Assembly: GCA_024707145.1 (NCBI GenBank)
Contig: JANQAI010000008.1
Location: 124,001 to 188,000, forward strand
Origin: Magnetospirillum sp.
Lineage (GTDB): Bacteria > Pseudomonadota > Alphaproteobacteria > Rhodospirillales > Magnetospirillaceae
Direction of reading: 5' to 3'
Length of the DNA: 64,000 nt
Under the pieces are notes generated by a model that was not told where the DNA came from, searched no databases, and saw only the letters and a program-made list of their open reading frames with translations. This document shows, one piece after another, positions 31,117 through 40,473 of this stretch. The position numbers and the translations under genes were made by a program. Each line of letters begins with the position of its first letter. Within the stretch, counting starts at the first letter, position 1.

Positions 31117-32766
31117 TCAGGCGGCCCATAGCAGTAGCGCCACCAACTGGGGCGCCACCACGCGCATCACCATCACCAGCGGATAGACGGTGGCGTAGGC
31201 CAGGATGGGCGCTTCCGACGAGGACAGCCCCTGGGCGAAGGCCAGGGCCGGCGGATCGGTCATGGAACCGGCCAGCACGCCGCACAGCGACAGATAATTG
31301 GTGCGGGTCAGCAGATAGCCGCCGATGCCCACCACCAGCAGCGGCACCAGGGTGACCAGGGCGCCGAAGGCCATCCAGCGCAGGCCATCGCCGTGCAGCA
31401 GCGTGTCGACGAAGCCGGTGCCCGACTTGACGCCCACCGCCGCCAGGAACAGGGCGATACCGAAATCGCGCATCATGTGGTTGGCCGGCGGCGGCATGAA
31501 CCATACCAACGGTCCGACATGGCCCAGGCGGGACAGCACGATGGCCACCACCAGCGGGCCGCCCGCCAGACCCAGTTGGACCGGCGCCGGCAGACCCGGC
31601 AGGACGATGGGCAGCGAACCCAGCAGCATGCCCAGCGCGATGCCGATGAAGATGGGGATCATCTGGGTTTCCAGCAGCGCCTTGGACCGGTTGCCCACCA
31701 GGGCCGCCACCGCCGCGAAGCTCTGCGGGTCGCCCACCGCCGTCAGGATGTCGCCGAACTGCAGCTTGAGATGGGCACCGGGCACCAGGTCCAGGCCACC
31801 GCGGCTGACGCGGCTGATCACCACGTTGTGGTTGGCACGGAAGTTCAGTTCGCCCAGCGACTTGCCCAGCACGGCCGAATGGGTCACCACCATGCGTTCC
31901 CACGCCACGTCGGTGGTTTCCATGGCCTTGAGGTCGATGTCGGCAATGGGACCGATCAGGCGCTTCAGCCGCTCCAGCTTGTTGCGCGGTCCCACCGCCA
32001 GCACCACGTCGCCCTCGGCCAGCACGTCCTCGGCGCTGACCACGTGCTGGGTGCCGTCATGCAGCACCCGCGACAGCACCACGCCCATCTCCTTGAGCTC
32101 TTCCAGCTCGCGCAGCTGGCAGCCCACGACGGCCGGGTTGCGCACCACCACGTTGACGGTTTCGACGGCGGTGTAGCCGGCGGCGCGGGCGGCCTCGAAC
32201 TCCTTGGCGGCGGTCTTGGCGTTCAGCCCGAACGCCACCCGCACCAGCAGCATGCTCAGCAGGATGCCGACGATGCCGAACGGATAGGCGACCGCGTAGG
32301 CTTGGCCCAGCACCGCCCCGGCGCCGCTGACGTTCAGATCGGACAGCACCTGCTGCGCCGCCGCCAGAGACGGGGTGTTGGTCACCGCCCCCGACAGGAT
32401 ACCCAGCGCCGCCGGCAGTTCGATGCCCCCCAGCACGTGCACCGCCACCGCAGTCAGGGTGCCGGTGAGCACGATGGCGACGGCCATCAGGTTGAGCGCC
32501 AGCCCGTCCTTCTTGAAAGCCTCGAAGAAGCCGGGACCGACCGAGACGCCGATGGCATAGACGAACAGCACCAGGCCGAACTCGCGGGCAAAGCCCAGCA
32601 TGGTGGCATCCATCCCGATGCCAAAATGGCCGAAGGCGAGGCCGGCAAACAAAGCGCCGCCCACACCCAGTTTAACCCCACCGATCTTGATCTGGCCGAG
32701 GCCCAATCCCAACGCCGCGACTGCCGACAACACCAGCAGCGCCTGCGCCACACCGTGCAAATGCAT
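31117..32766 (-). CDS. aspartate:alanine exchanger/YidE-type transporter with RCK_C domains
   Basis: Duplicated membrane halves, GILSGAVTNTPSLAAAQQ motif, central TrkA_C-like segments. Confidence 0.85.
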   Translation of the reverse strand: MHLHGVAQALLVLSAVAALGLGLGQIKIGGVKLGVGGALFAGLAFGHFGIGMDATMLGFAREFGLVLFVYAIGVSVGPGFFEAFKKDGLALNLMAVAIVLTGTLTAVAVHVLGGIELPAALGILSGAVTNTPSLAAAQQVLSDLNVSGAGAVLGQAYAVAYPFGIVGILLSMLLVRVAFGLNAKTAAKEFEAARAAGYTAVETVNVVVRNPAVVGCQLRELEELKEMGVVLSRVLHDGTQHVVSAEDVLAEGDVVLAVGPRNKLERLKRLIGPIADIDLKAMETTDVAWERMVVTHSAVLGKSLGELNFRANHNVVISRVSRGGLDLVPGAHLKLQFGDILTAVGDPQSFAAVAALVGNRSKALLETQMIPIFIGIALGMLLGSLPIVLPGLPAPVQLGLAGGPLVVAIVLSRLGHVGPLVWFMPPPANHMMRDFGIALFLAAVGVKSGTGFVDTLLHGDGLRWMAFGALVTLVPLLVVGIGGYLLTRTNYLSLCGVLAGSMTDPPALAFAQGLSSSEAPILAYATVYPLVMVMRVVAPQLVALLLWAA

Positions 32767-32844
32767 GCCTTACCCCCCTTTGCATTGCGCGATGGTCGGG
32801 CAGGTCCTTTGACGGCGCAAGTTAAAACTAATGGTCGGGCGGCG

Positions 32845-33486
32845 TCAGCGCGCCGCCGGGAATTGCGCTCCGGCCCTGCAGCGGGGGCGCACCTCATGGG
32901 CGCAGGGGCGGAAATTCAGGTCCTTGTCCAGGCACACCCGCACCTCGCTGGCCTGGCGCCCCCGGCACACCACCGCCAGCCCCTTGCGGTCCAGGCCGGG
33001 ATTGGCGGCGATGAACAGCTTCTCCACCTGTTCCACGCTCATGGTCTGGGCCTGCTCGGGCGCCTGGAACGGCCTGGGGATGCGCACTCGCTCGAAGGCC
33101 TGCCGGGTCTTGCTGAAATACTCGGCCGGCGCGGCGCCGTCGCAGGTGCCGTGGCGCGACCATTCGTGCTGGATCAGCTTGCGGCTGGGCATCACCGGCA
33201 GCATGTCCTCGACCACTCGCCCCGGCAGTGGTTGGGGGGCGGCGCATTCGGCCGGATAGCCGCCCTTGGAGTATTGCGGCCATAGGCCGTGCACCACGAA
33301 GCCGTACCGGCGCTGGCCGCCGCACTGCTCGCCATCGGCCTTACCGACCTTGCCGCCGCACCAGGTGGGCGACCACGACAGCGACAGGATATAATAGTCG
33401 AACTGCCCGGCCACGGCCTTCTCGCGCGCCCAGGCGGGCGACAGGGACAGCACCAGCAGGGTCAGGGCGACGGCGAAGCGGCGCAT
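32845..33486 (-). CDS. ribonuclease T2 family protein, secreted
   Basis: Signal peptide; CAS motifs VHGLWPQ and HEWSRHGTC. Confidence 0.9.
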   Translation of the reverse strand: MRRFAVALTLLVLSLSPAWAREKAVAGQFDYYILSLSWSPTWCGGKVGKADGEQCGGQRRYGFVVHGLWPQYSKGGYPAECAAPQPLPGRVVEDMLPVMPSRKLIQHEWSRHGTCDGAAPAEYFSKTRQAFERVRIPRPFQAPEQAQTMSVEQVEKLFIAANPGLDRKGLAVVCRGRQASEVRVCLDKDLNFRPCAHEVRPRCRAGAQFPAAR

Positions 33487-33588
33487 GGCGGCGTTCCTTG
33501 GCAGCGATGAAGCGCGGCGATGGTGGCACAAGGCGGCGCGCCTGCAAAGGCAGCCCTGCGCAGGCCGGGGGTGCTCATCCGCCATGGA

Positions 33589-34459
33589 TCAGGCAACGCC
33601 CAGGTGGCGGAGCTTGTCGGGGTTGGTGATCAGGAATACCCGGCGGAGGGCGCCCTCGGCGGCGTGGAAGCAGAGCGCACCGTGGAGCCTGCCCGCCCAC
33701 CCGGGTGAGGAACCCGGGGCCGCCGTTGACGACCACGGGCTCCAGGCTGAGCGGACCGGCCATCTTGCGCTGGATGCCGATGAGGAAGCGGGCGATGCGG
33801 TCGGCACCGAAGATGGGGTTGAGCGCGCTGCGCACGCGGCCGCCGCCGTCCGAGATCAGCACCGCGTCCTCCTCCAGCAGGGCGACGATGGCGGCATAGT
33901 CGCGCGCCAGGCTGGCACGGGCGAAGGAATCGGCCAACGCCGCCAGATCGGCCGAAGGAGCGGCGAAGCGGGCGGGGCCGGCCACCGCTTCGCGGGCGCG
34001 GCGCATCATCTGGCGGCAGCCGGTGATGGTCTTGCCCAGGATGCCGGCGATCTCGGCGTAATCCAGGTCCATGGCCTCGCGCAGCACGTAAACGGCGCGC
34101 TGGTCCGGCGTCAGTCGCTCCAGCAGGTGCAGGAAGGCCAGCGACATCTCGCCGGGCAGGTCGATCTCGGCCTCGTCCAGCACCGCCGGCTCGGGCAGCC
34201 ATTGCCCCACATAGGCGTCGCGGGCGCGGCGGACGGCACGCAGCCGGTCCAGCGCCAGCCGGCTGACCAGGGTGGTCAGGAAGGCCTCGGGCACGCGCAC
34301 CGCCTGGGCGTCGATGGCGCTCCAGCGCAGCCAGGCGTCCTGCACCACGTCGTCGGCGTCGGTCAGCGAACCCAGCAGGCGATAGGCCAGCCCGCGCAGC
34401 CGCGGCCGCAGGGCGGTAAACGGGAGCAGATGGTTGTCGTTGGCGACGGCGACGGTCAT
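33589..34459 (-). CDS. ECF sigma factor, ECF41/SigJ-like with C-terminal SnoaL-like domain (frameshift at ~33693)
   Basis: Sigma region 2 LAYRLLGSLTDADDVVQDAWLRW; C-terminal SDGGGRVRSALNPI motif; natural end LRRVFLITNPDKLRHLGVA* in the alternative frame. Confidence 0.85.
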
Positions 34460-34516
34460 GGCGTCCCCAGCATGGCCTCCGGCGAGGCTGGTGGGAAGCC
34501 CCGCCGGATGGATGGG

Positions 34517-34969
34517 TCAGGCCGCCTGGGCGGATTCGCGGTGGAAGGCGATGCCGGCGCGGTTCCAGGCATTGACCACCGCCACCATCATGGTCAGCTC
34601 GCCGATGCCGGCGCGGTCGAAATGCTGGCCCAGCTGGGCATGCAGGTCGTCGATCTGGTCCTTGCGCCGCTCGGTCAGGGCCTCGGCCCAGGCCAACGCC
34701 GCCTTCTCGTCGGGGGTGAACAGCGGCGATTGCCGCCAGCCGGCCACCGCCGCCAAACGCTCGTCGGTCTCGCCGTCGCCGCGGGCCCAGCCGGTATGCA
34801 GGTCGATGCAATAGGTGCAGCCGTTCAACTGCGAGACGCGCAGGTCGATCAGGTGCTTGAGCTGCTTGGACAGCGAGCCCTCGCCCAACACGTTGGTGAC
34901 GTTGTAGAGTGCCTGATAGGCCTTGGGCGCGTCCTTGGAAAGGTCGAAGCGAGCGGACATATCGGTCAT
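34517..34969 (-). CDS. carboxymuconolactone decarboxylase/AhpD family protein
   Basis: RVSQLNGCTYCIDLHTGWAR (CxxC..H) motif. Confidence 0.9.
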   Translation of the reverse strand: MTDMSARFDLSKDAPKAYQALYNVTNVLGEGSLSKQLKHLIDLRVSQLNGCTYCIDLHTGWARGDGETDERLAAVAGWRQSPLFTPDEKAALAWAEALTERRKDQIDDLHAQLGQHFDRAGIGELTMMVAVVNAWNRAGIAFHRESAQAA

Positions 34970-35022
34970 CCCGGTTGATTGTGGATACCGGCATGACGCC
35001 CCGGCCCGCCCCCGCGTGACGG

Positions 35023-35169
35023 CCTGGCGAAAATTTTTTTCGCCAGGAGCTGTTTCCGCTCACGCGGAACCACCTTTAGAGTCTGCCTGCGGCGCCCTTT
35101 CAGGGGCCGCTCAAACGCCGCGCGGGCTTGTCGCATTTTGCGCCCTGACCGTGTCAGGGCGCAAAATGC
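35023..35169. repeat. multi-hairpin intergenic element
   Basis: Perfect IR CCTGGCGAAAA-ttt-TTTTCGCCAGG (35023-35047) and perfect 17-bp IR GCATTTTGCGCCCTGAC-cgt-GTCAGGGCGCAAAATGC (35133-35169). Confidence 0.6.
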
Positions 35170-35187
35170 TTTAGCTTCGAGACTCAC

Positions 35188-35341
35188 TCAGGCCCACCAG
35201 ATGACGATTGCCGCAAGTGCGACGGCTGCGGAAAAGTTAAGGTTCAGTTCGTCGTAGCGTGTGGCGATGCGGCGAAAGTCCTTGAGCCGACAGAACAGCG
35301 CTCGATGAGGTGAGGCTTCTTGTAGGCGGCAGGATCGAAGG
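35188..35341 (-). pseudogene. C-terminal remnant of an IS5-family transposase
   Basis: Minus-strand reading ...YKKPHLIERC(fs)CRLKDFRRIATRYDELNLNFSAAVALAAIVIWWA*. Confidence 0.75.
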
Positions 35342-35525
35342 GGTGCCGGTGTTTCCGCGCATGCGCGCTCACCTGGGCGACTTCGTGATCGCCGACAACT
35401 TTGCCAAGCGGCTCAAAATCCTGAAGGGCCTCACCCCCTACGAATACATCGGCAAAATCTGAACAGCCGGACCTGAGCGCTTCAGGCGCAACCCGATCCA
35501 TCCAATGCCGGGGCTAAACACCTAA
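35342..35525 (+). pseudogene. C-terminal remnant of an IS481-like transposase
   Basis: Reading VFPRMRAHLGDFVIADNFAKRLKILKGLTPYEYIGKI*TAGPERFRRNPIHQMPGLNT*, with TGA where TGG (Trp) is expected. Confidence 0.75.
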
Positions 35526-36199
35526 ACCGCCGTTCCCGCCAGGATCTTCGCCGCCATGGCCGGGCCCAGGCCGTCGCGGCTGGCGGCATAGGCGCCCAGG
35601 GCGTCTCGCACCTCGACATACTCTCGCGCATTGGCGGCCAGGCTCCACTGCGCCGCTTCGGCCAGCACGCCGGCCATGGCGCGCTGGGCGGTGGCCTCGT
35701 CGCGGGCCGCCACCGGCAGCAGCGCCTGTAGCTGGGCCTCGGGCATCCAGCCGGCCAGCAAACTGGCGATGCGTGCCACATAGGCGCCGTCGCCGGTGGC
35801 GAAAAAGGCCGCCCACAGCATGTCCACGTGGACGGGGTGGGTGGGCACGAACGCCTTGAAGTCGGCGCCGGCCACGTCCATGGAGGCGGCCGCCACCTCG
35901 CCCACCAGGCTTTCCATCAGGCGGCGGCGCTGGGAGTGATGCGAGTAGTTGAGCGCCTGCGCCACCACCTCGACCTTGACCGCGTCGCCCCCCTTCACCG
36001 CGGCCACCAGGTCGGGGGCGGCGTCGGGCGTACCGTCCACCATCAGGGCCAGGAAGACCGGCAGGGTCAGCACGGTCTGCGCCCGCCAATGCTCGGTCAC
36101 CGGGGCGGCGGCGAACAGCGCCACCAGGGCCGCCGGGTCGGGGGCCCGGAAGTACCCCATCACCGCCCCTTCCAGGGCCTTTCCCATGTCCGCGTCCAT
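35522..36199 (-). CDS. hypothetical protein
   Basis: 225-aa ORF directly abutting the DUF4010 gene; no recognisable family. Confidence 0.6.
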   Translation of the reverse strand: MDADMGKALEGAVMGYFRAPDPAALVALFAAAPVTEHWRAQTVLTLPVFLALMVDGTPDAAPDLVAAVKGGDAVKVEVVAQALNYSHHSQRRRLMESLVGEVAAASMDVAGADFKAFVPTHPVHVDMLWAAFFATGDGAYVARIASLLAGWMPEAQLQALLPVAARDEATAQRAMAGVLAEAAQWSLAANAREYVEVRDALGAYAASRDGLGPAMAAKILAGTAV

Positions 36200-37468
36200 C
36201 TACACCCCCAGCCAGCGCGCGGTCAGCCCGGCGGCTCCGGCCAGCACCATGACGGCCATGGCCACGGCGATGCGTCGCGCCATCAGGCCGCCGCACAGCC
36301 CGGCCACCAGCGCCGCCTTGACGCCGGTATTGACGAATGCCGCGATGGTGACTGCTGTGGCCGCAACCGTCAATGCCACCGACTTGCCACCCATTTGCGC
36401 CATGGACAGCGCCACCGCGTCCACGTCGGCCAGGCCGGCCCCGGCAGCCAGCAGGTAGAGGCCGGCGGGACCGCCCCACATCTGCAACAGCTTGGACGCC
36501 ACCATCACCAGTGCCAACAGCGCGGCGAACTTGATGGCCATGCCCAGCTCGAAGGGGTTGGACAGCACCATGGCGCCGGGCTTGCCCTCTTCCTCGCGGG
36601 CGCGCCACAGCACCACGGTGCAGATGCCGCCCGCCACGGCCATGCAGCCCAGCGGCAGCACCAGTTGCTCGCCGATGCGATGGTTCAGCAGGAAGAGGAT
36701 GAACCACAGGCGCAACAGCATGGTGGCGTTGGCCAGTGCGATGCCAGCGGCCAACTGCGGCTGCATGCCCGGCCCTTCACGCCCCATGCGCGAGAACGAG
36801 ACGGTCAGCGCCGTGCTGGAAGCCAAGCCGCCGAACACGCCGGTCAGCAGGCTGCCGATGCGCGGGCCGGCGATCTTGATGGCGAAATAGCCGATAAAGG
36901 AGATGCCGGCCACCAGCACCACCAGCAGCCACAGCTTGTAGGGATTGAGCACCTGCTCGGGCCCGTAGCCCTCATTGGGCAGCACCGGCAGCAGCACCAC
37001 CGAGATGAGCAGCAGCTTGAGGGCGGCACGCAGCTCCAGCTTTTCCAGCTTGCGCAGCCAGCCGTGCAGGGTGTCCTTGGCACCCAGCAGGGCGGTGGCG
37101 ACCACGCCGCCGGCGGCGGCGGCGGCTCCCTCGCCCATGGCGGCCATGGCACCGAAGGCAAAGGCCGCCAGTTCCGCCACTTCGGTGGTGACGCCCGTAT
37201 TCTGCTCGCCGCTGATGGCCCGGCGCACGTGCGAGGCCACCACCACGGCGGCCAGGGCGAGGAAGCCGGCGGCCAGGGCAATCGGCCCGGCGCTCTGGCC
37301 GAACCAGCCGACCACGCCGCCCAGCAGGCCGATCAGGGCGAAGGTGCGGATGCCGGCGATGCTGCCGCCATGCTCCACCTCGCGCGCCTGCCAGCCGCGT
37401 TCGACGCCCATGAGCAAACCGATGGCGAGGGCCAAGCCCAGCCGTTGGAAGAGTTCGAGATGTTCCAT
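36200..37468 (-). CDS. MgtC/SapB-like N-domain with DUF4010 membrane protein
   Basis: LALAIGLLMGVERGWQAR...GIRTFALIGLLGGV N-terminus plus polytopic DUF4010-like region. Confidence 0.85.
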   Translation of the reverse strand: MEHLELFQRLGLALAIGLLMGVERGWQAREVEHGGSIAGIRTFALIGLLGGVVGWFGQSAGPIALAAGFLALAAVVVASHVRRAISGEQNTGVTTEVAELAAFAFGAMAAMGEGAAAAAGGVVATALLGAKDTLHGWLRKLEKLELRAALKLLLISVVLLPVLPNEGYGPEQVLNPYKLWLLVVLVAGISFIGYFAIKIAGPRIGSLLTGVFGGLASSTALTVSFSRMGREGPGMQPQLAAGIALANATMLLRLWFILFLLNHRIGEQLVLPLGCMAVAGGICTVVLWRAREEEGKPGAMVLSNPFELGMAIKFAALLALVMVASKLLQMWGGPAGLYLLAAGAGLADVDAVALSMAQMGGKSVALTVAATAVTIAAFVNTGVKAALVAGLCGGLMARRIAVAMAVMVLAGAAGLTARWLGV

Positions 37469-37652
37469 CGTCCCCTCCCCCTTCTCTATCGATCGTTAGG
37501 GGCCATTTTCGCATGCCAAGGACGGAAATGCACCTGCGCGCTGAATGACCACAAATTATGAAGGGCTATGGCCTGCCTCGGCCAGTTGGGGCATACTGGC
37601 CTCGACCCAGCCGCCGGTCCGCCACCCGGCGCCAGTGAAGGAGGATGCACCG

Positions 37653-38163
37653 ATGACCAGCAAGGTTGCCCTGTTCCTGGCCCATTCCATCGCATTGGAG
37701 GTGGAAGCCGGCGACCGCTACGAAGAGCTGGCGGACGTGATGGAGGTCCACAACAATCCGGAAGTGGCCGCCCTGTTCCGCCAGATGAGCGAATTCTCGC
37801 GCAAGCATGCCGCCTCGGTGCAGGAGCGCGCCAAGTCGTTCGAGCCCCCGCCCAAGCTGAAGAGCTGGGAATATCGCTGGAACGCCCCCGAGCCGCCGGA
37901 AGTGGGCGACTTCACCGGCACCCATTACCTGATGACGCCGTTCCATGCCCTGCAATTCGCGCTGGCCAACGAACGGCGCGGCTGGGAATTCTACAACAAC
38001 AGCGCCGCCGATTTGCCGGATGCCGACGTCCGTTCCCTCGCCCGCACCTTCGCCGAGGAGGAGGCCGAGCACGTCAAGGAACTGGAGGACTGGCTGACCA
38101 AGGTCCCCCCGTCCGACCATCGACTGGGCCGACGATCCCGATCCCGCCGCGGTGATCGACTGA
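37653..38163 (+). CDS. ferritin-like (rubrerythrin-type) protein, frameshift in the C6 tract at 38105-38110
   Basis: ALEVEAGDRYEELADVM and FAEEEAEHVKELEDWL helices; corrected end ...KVPRPTIDWADDPDPAAVID*. Confidence 0.8.
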
Positions 38164-38202
38164 GTCCTGGGGCTGTCCGCTTCGAATCGAAGCAACCCCT
38201 CA

Positions 38203-38264
38203 TCGTCATGGCCGGGCCTGACCCGGCCATCCATGGACCCTCGGGTCGAGCCCGAGGGTGACGG
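38203..38264. repeat. GTCAT-type palindromic intergenic repeat, copy d
   Basis: CGTCATGGCCGGGCCTGACCCGGCCATCCATGGACCCTCGGGTCGAGCCCGAGGGTGACGG. Confidence 0.8.
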
Positions 38265-38289
38265 TCAGGCGAAAGCTCTTCAACGAACC

Positions 38290-38559
38290 TTATTCCTTCT
38301 CCCGGTTTCCCACCTTCACCGTCAGCACGATGGCGGCCAGGACCAGGGTGGCGGCGTTGGCCAGGATGACCGGCCACGCCGCCAGCAGCATGCCGTAGAC
38401 CAGCCACAGCGCCACCCCGGCGCAGAACAGCGCCCACATGGACAGGGATATGTCGCGCGTATGACGCGTCCTCAGGGTCTTCACCACCTGGGGAACGAAG
38501 GCTAAGGTGGTCAGGATGGCGGCGGCCGACCCCACCGTTTCGGTCATATCCCATGCCAT
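38290..38559 (-). CDS. SemiSWEET/MtN3-like small transporter
   Basis: 89 aa; TVGSAAAILTTLAFVPQVVKTLRTRHTRDISLSMWALFCAGVALWLVYG. Confidence 0.85.
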   Translation of the reverse strand: MAWDMTETVGSAAAILTTLAFVPQVVKTLRTRHTRDISLSMWALFCAGVALWLVYGMLLAAWPVILANAATLVLAAIVLTVKVGNREKE

Positions 38560-38586
38560 CGTCGGGTCCCTGCGGGAGAAGGTTGG

Positions 38587-38937
38587 GTGCTGTCCTATAT
38601 CACGGTTTTGTTGGTGTGCCAGCTTGCCGGCGAGGTGATCGCGCGACTGGCCGGGCTGCCGGTGCCCGGCCCGGTGGTGGGCATGCTGCTGCTGTTCGCC
38701 GGGCTGGTCGTCAAGGGCGGCGTCCCCGAGGGGCTGGAGAAAGTGGGAACCTTCCTGCTGTCGCACCTGTCCTTGCTGTTCATCCCGGCCGGCGTCGGCA
38801 TCATGGTGCATCTGCGCCTGATCGCCCATGAATGGCTGCCCATCACGGTGGCGCTGGTGATCAGCACCGCGCTGACCATCGCCGTCACCGGCGTGGTCAT
38901 GCAATGGCTGGCGGGCCGGCGGAAGCGGCCGTCATGA
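38587..38937 (+). CDS. lrgA: LrgA/CidA family holin-like protein
   Basis: AGLPVPGPVVGMLLLFAGL...LLFIPAGVGIM. Confidence 0.85.
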   Translation: MLSYITVLLVCQLAGEVIARLAGLPVPGPVVGMLLLFAGLVVKGGVPEGLEKVGTFLLSHLSLLFIPAGVGIMVHLRLIAHEWLPITVALVISTALTIAVTGVVMQWLAGRRKRPS

Positions 38938-39656
38938 GCGGCGACCTGCAATCCATCTGGATCTACCTGGAGACCTCTCCCCTGCTGGGCCTGACCGCCA
39001 CCCTGCTGGCCTATCAGGCCGCCCACTGGCTGTGGCGCAGGGCCGGCATGACGCCGCTGCTCAACCCGGTGCTGATCTCCATCACCCTGATCGCCGGCTT
39101 CCTGATGCTGACCGGCGTGGAGTACCGCACCTATTTCGACGGCGCCCAGTTCGTCCATTTCCTGCTGGGTCCGGCCACGGTGGCTCTGGCCATTCCACTC
39201 TACCGTCAGCTTCGCCTGCTGCTGCGCTCGGCCGCCGCCGTGGTGGTGGGATTGCTGGCCGGCGCGGTCACCGCCGCCACCACGGCCATGGCCGTGGCCT
39301 GGGCGCTGGGCGCGTCGGACCAGACCATCCGCTCGCTGGCGCCCAAATCGGCCACCTCGCCCATCGCCATGGCGGTGTCGGAAGGCATCGGCGGCCTGCC
39401 CTCGCTGACCGCCGTGCTGGCCATCCTGACCGGCATCACCGGCTCGGTCATGGCGGTGTGGGTGCTGGACCGGCTCAAGGTCACCAACGAGGCGGCGCGC
39501 GGCCTGGCCATGGGCACCGCAGCCCACGGCATCGGCACCGCGCGGGCCATCCAGCTGGGCGAGGTCACCGGCGCCTTCTCCGGCCTCGCCATGGGGCTGA
39601 CCGCCATCGCCACCACCATCGTGGTGCCGCTGCTGGTCCGGCTGGTGTACGGCTGA
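38934..39656 (+). CDS. lrgB: LrgB family protein
   Basis: LGPATVALAIPLYRQ...PKSATSPIAMAVSEGIGG; ATGA overlap with lrgA. Confidence 0.88.
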   Translation: MSGDLQSIWIYLETSPLLGLTATLLAYQAAHWLWRRAGMTPLLNPVLISITLIAGFLMLTGVEYRTYFDGAQFVHFLLGPATVALAIPLYRQLRLLLRSAAAVVVGLLAGAVTAATTAMAVAWALGASDQTIRSLAPKSATSPIAMAVSEGIGGLPSLTAVLAILTGITGSVMAVWVLDRLKVTNEAARGLAMGTAAHGIGTARAIQLGEVTGAFSGLAMGLTAIATTIVVPLLVRLVYG

Positions 39657-39660
39657 ACTC

Positions 39661-40263
39661 CTATAACCCGGACAGCGCCTTGATCCTGGCGAGGTTCCAG
39701 CCCTTGGCCGCCTCGGTCAGGGGATCGGCCGAGGCGATGTTGTCGCCCTCGATGGACAGCAGCACGCGGTTGCCCAGCACCAGGGTGATCTCGCCCGCCT
39801 TGGTGGAGGAATCATAGCGCAGCAGCGCATCCTCGCTGCCCACCTTGACCCGCTTCATGTTGGGCTGGGCGGCGGTGGCGGCGGGATTGCCGAACAGCGC
39901 CTGGGCGGCGTCCACCGCCGGGCTGTCCAGGAACAGCGAGGCGTTGAGCGAAGCCTCGCCCTTGCCGTAGGCGCGCGTCACCGCCAAGCCGCCGCCCACC
40001 TGCCCCAGGCCCTGGATCTCGGGCGGCTCGGCCTGCCAGCCCGAGGCGGCCGGCGGCATGGTTTCGGCCAACGCCTTGCCCAGACGGTCGTGGATGTCGG
40101 CCAGGGCCGTTTCCAGCGCCTTGGCGGTGCGCGGCAGGTCGTTCTTCTGATAGGCGGCGCGGGCGGCGTCGAGCTGCGCCGGCACGATGTCGGCGGCCAT
40201 GGCCATGGGACAGAGAACCAGCGCCACCACGGCGCCCATGCTCAACTTGGCCGGCCAACCCAT
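39661..40263 (-). CDS. secreted hypothetical protein
   Basis: Signal peptide VVALVLCPMAMAADIVPAQLDAARAAYQKNDL. Confidence 0.6.
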   Translation of the reverse strand: MGWPAKLSMGAVVALVLCPMAMAADIVPAQLDAARAAYQKNDLPRTAKALETALADIHDRLGKALAETMPPAASGWQAEPPEIQGLGQVGGGLAVTRAYGKGEASLNASLFLDSPAVDAAQALFGNPAATAAQPNMKRVKVGSEDALLRYDSSTKAGEITLVLGNRVLLSIEGDNIASADPLTEAAKGWNLARIKALSGL

Positions 40264-40420
40264 TTTCGTCACCTCGATAAGCCTTCCCTGGCGGACCTTA
40301 GCAATGCCGGGGGGAAGCGGCAAGCGTGCGCGCGGATGGCGCATTTGCAAGAGCCCGTTGCCTGAATCGCCCTCTCACTTTTTGATAAGGAACGGATTCA
40401 GCTTGCAGAGCGGATCGCAA

Positions 40421-40452
40421 GGCGATTCGATCTGCAAGCATCCGGCTCTGGG
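40421..40452 (-). repeat. AGARCCGGATGCT dispersed repeat, copy 2
   Basis: Reverse complement reads CCCAGAGCCGGATGCTTGCAGATCGAATCGCC. Confidence 0.6.
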
Positions 40453-40473
40453 ATCGCGAAAAAGGGGGCCCCG

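Noticed and set aside
34966-35187. 73-aa minus-strand ORF MSLEAKAFCALTRSG...
   Set aside because: Lies entirely over the multi-hairpin element; no RBS or family support, more likely a by-product of the repeat.
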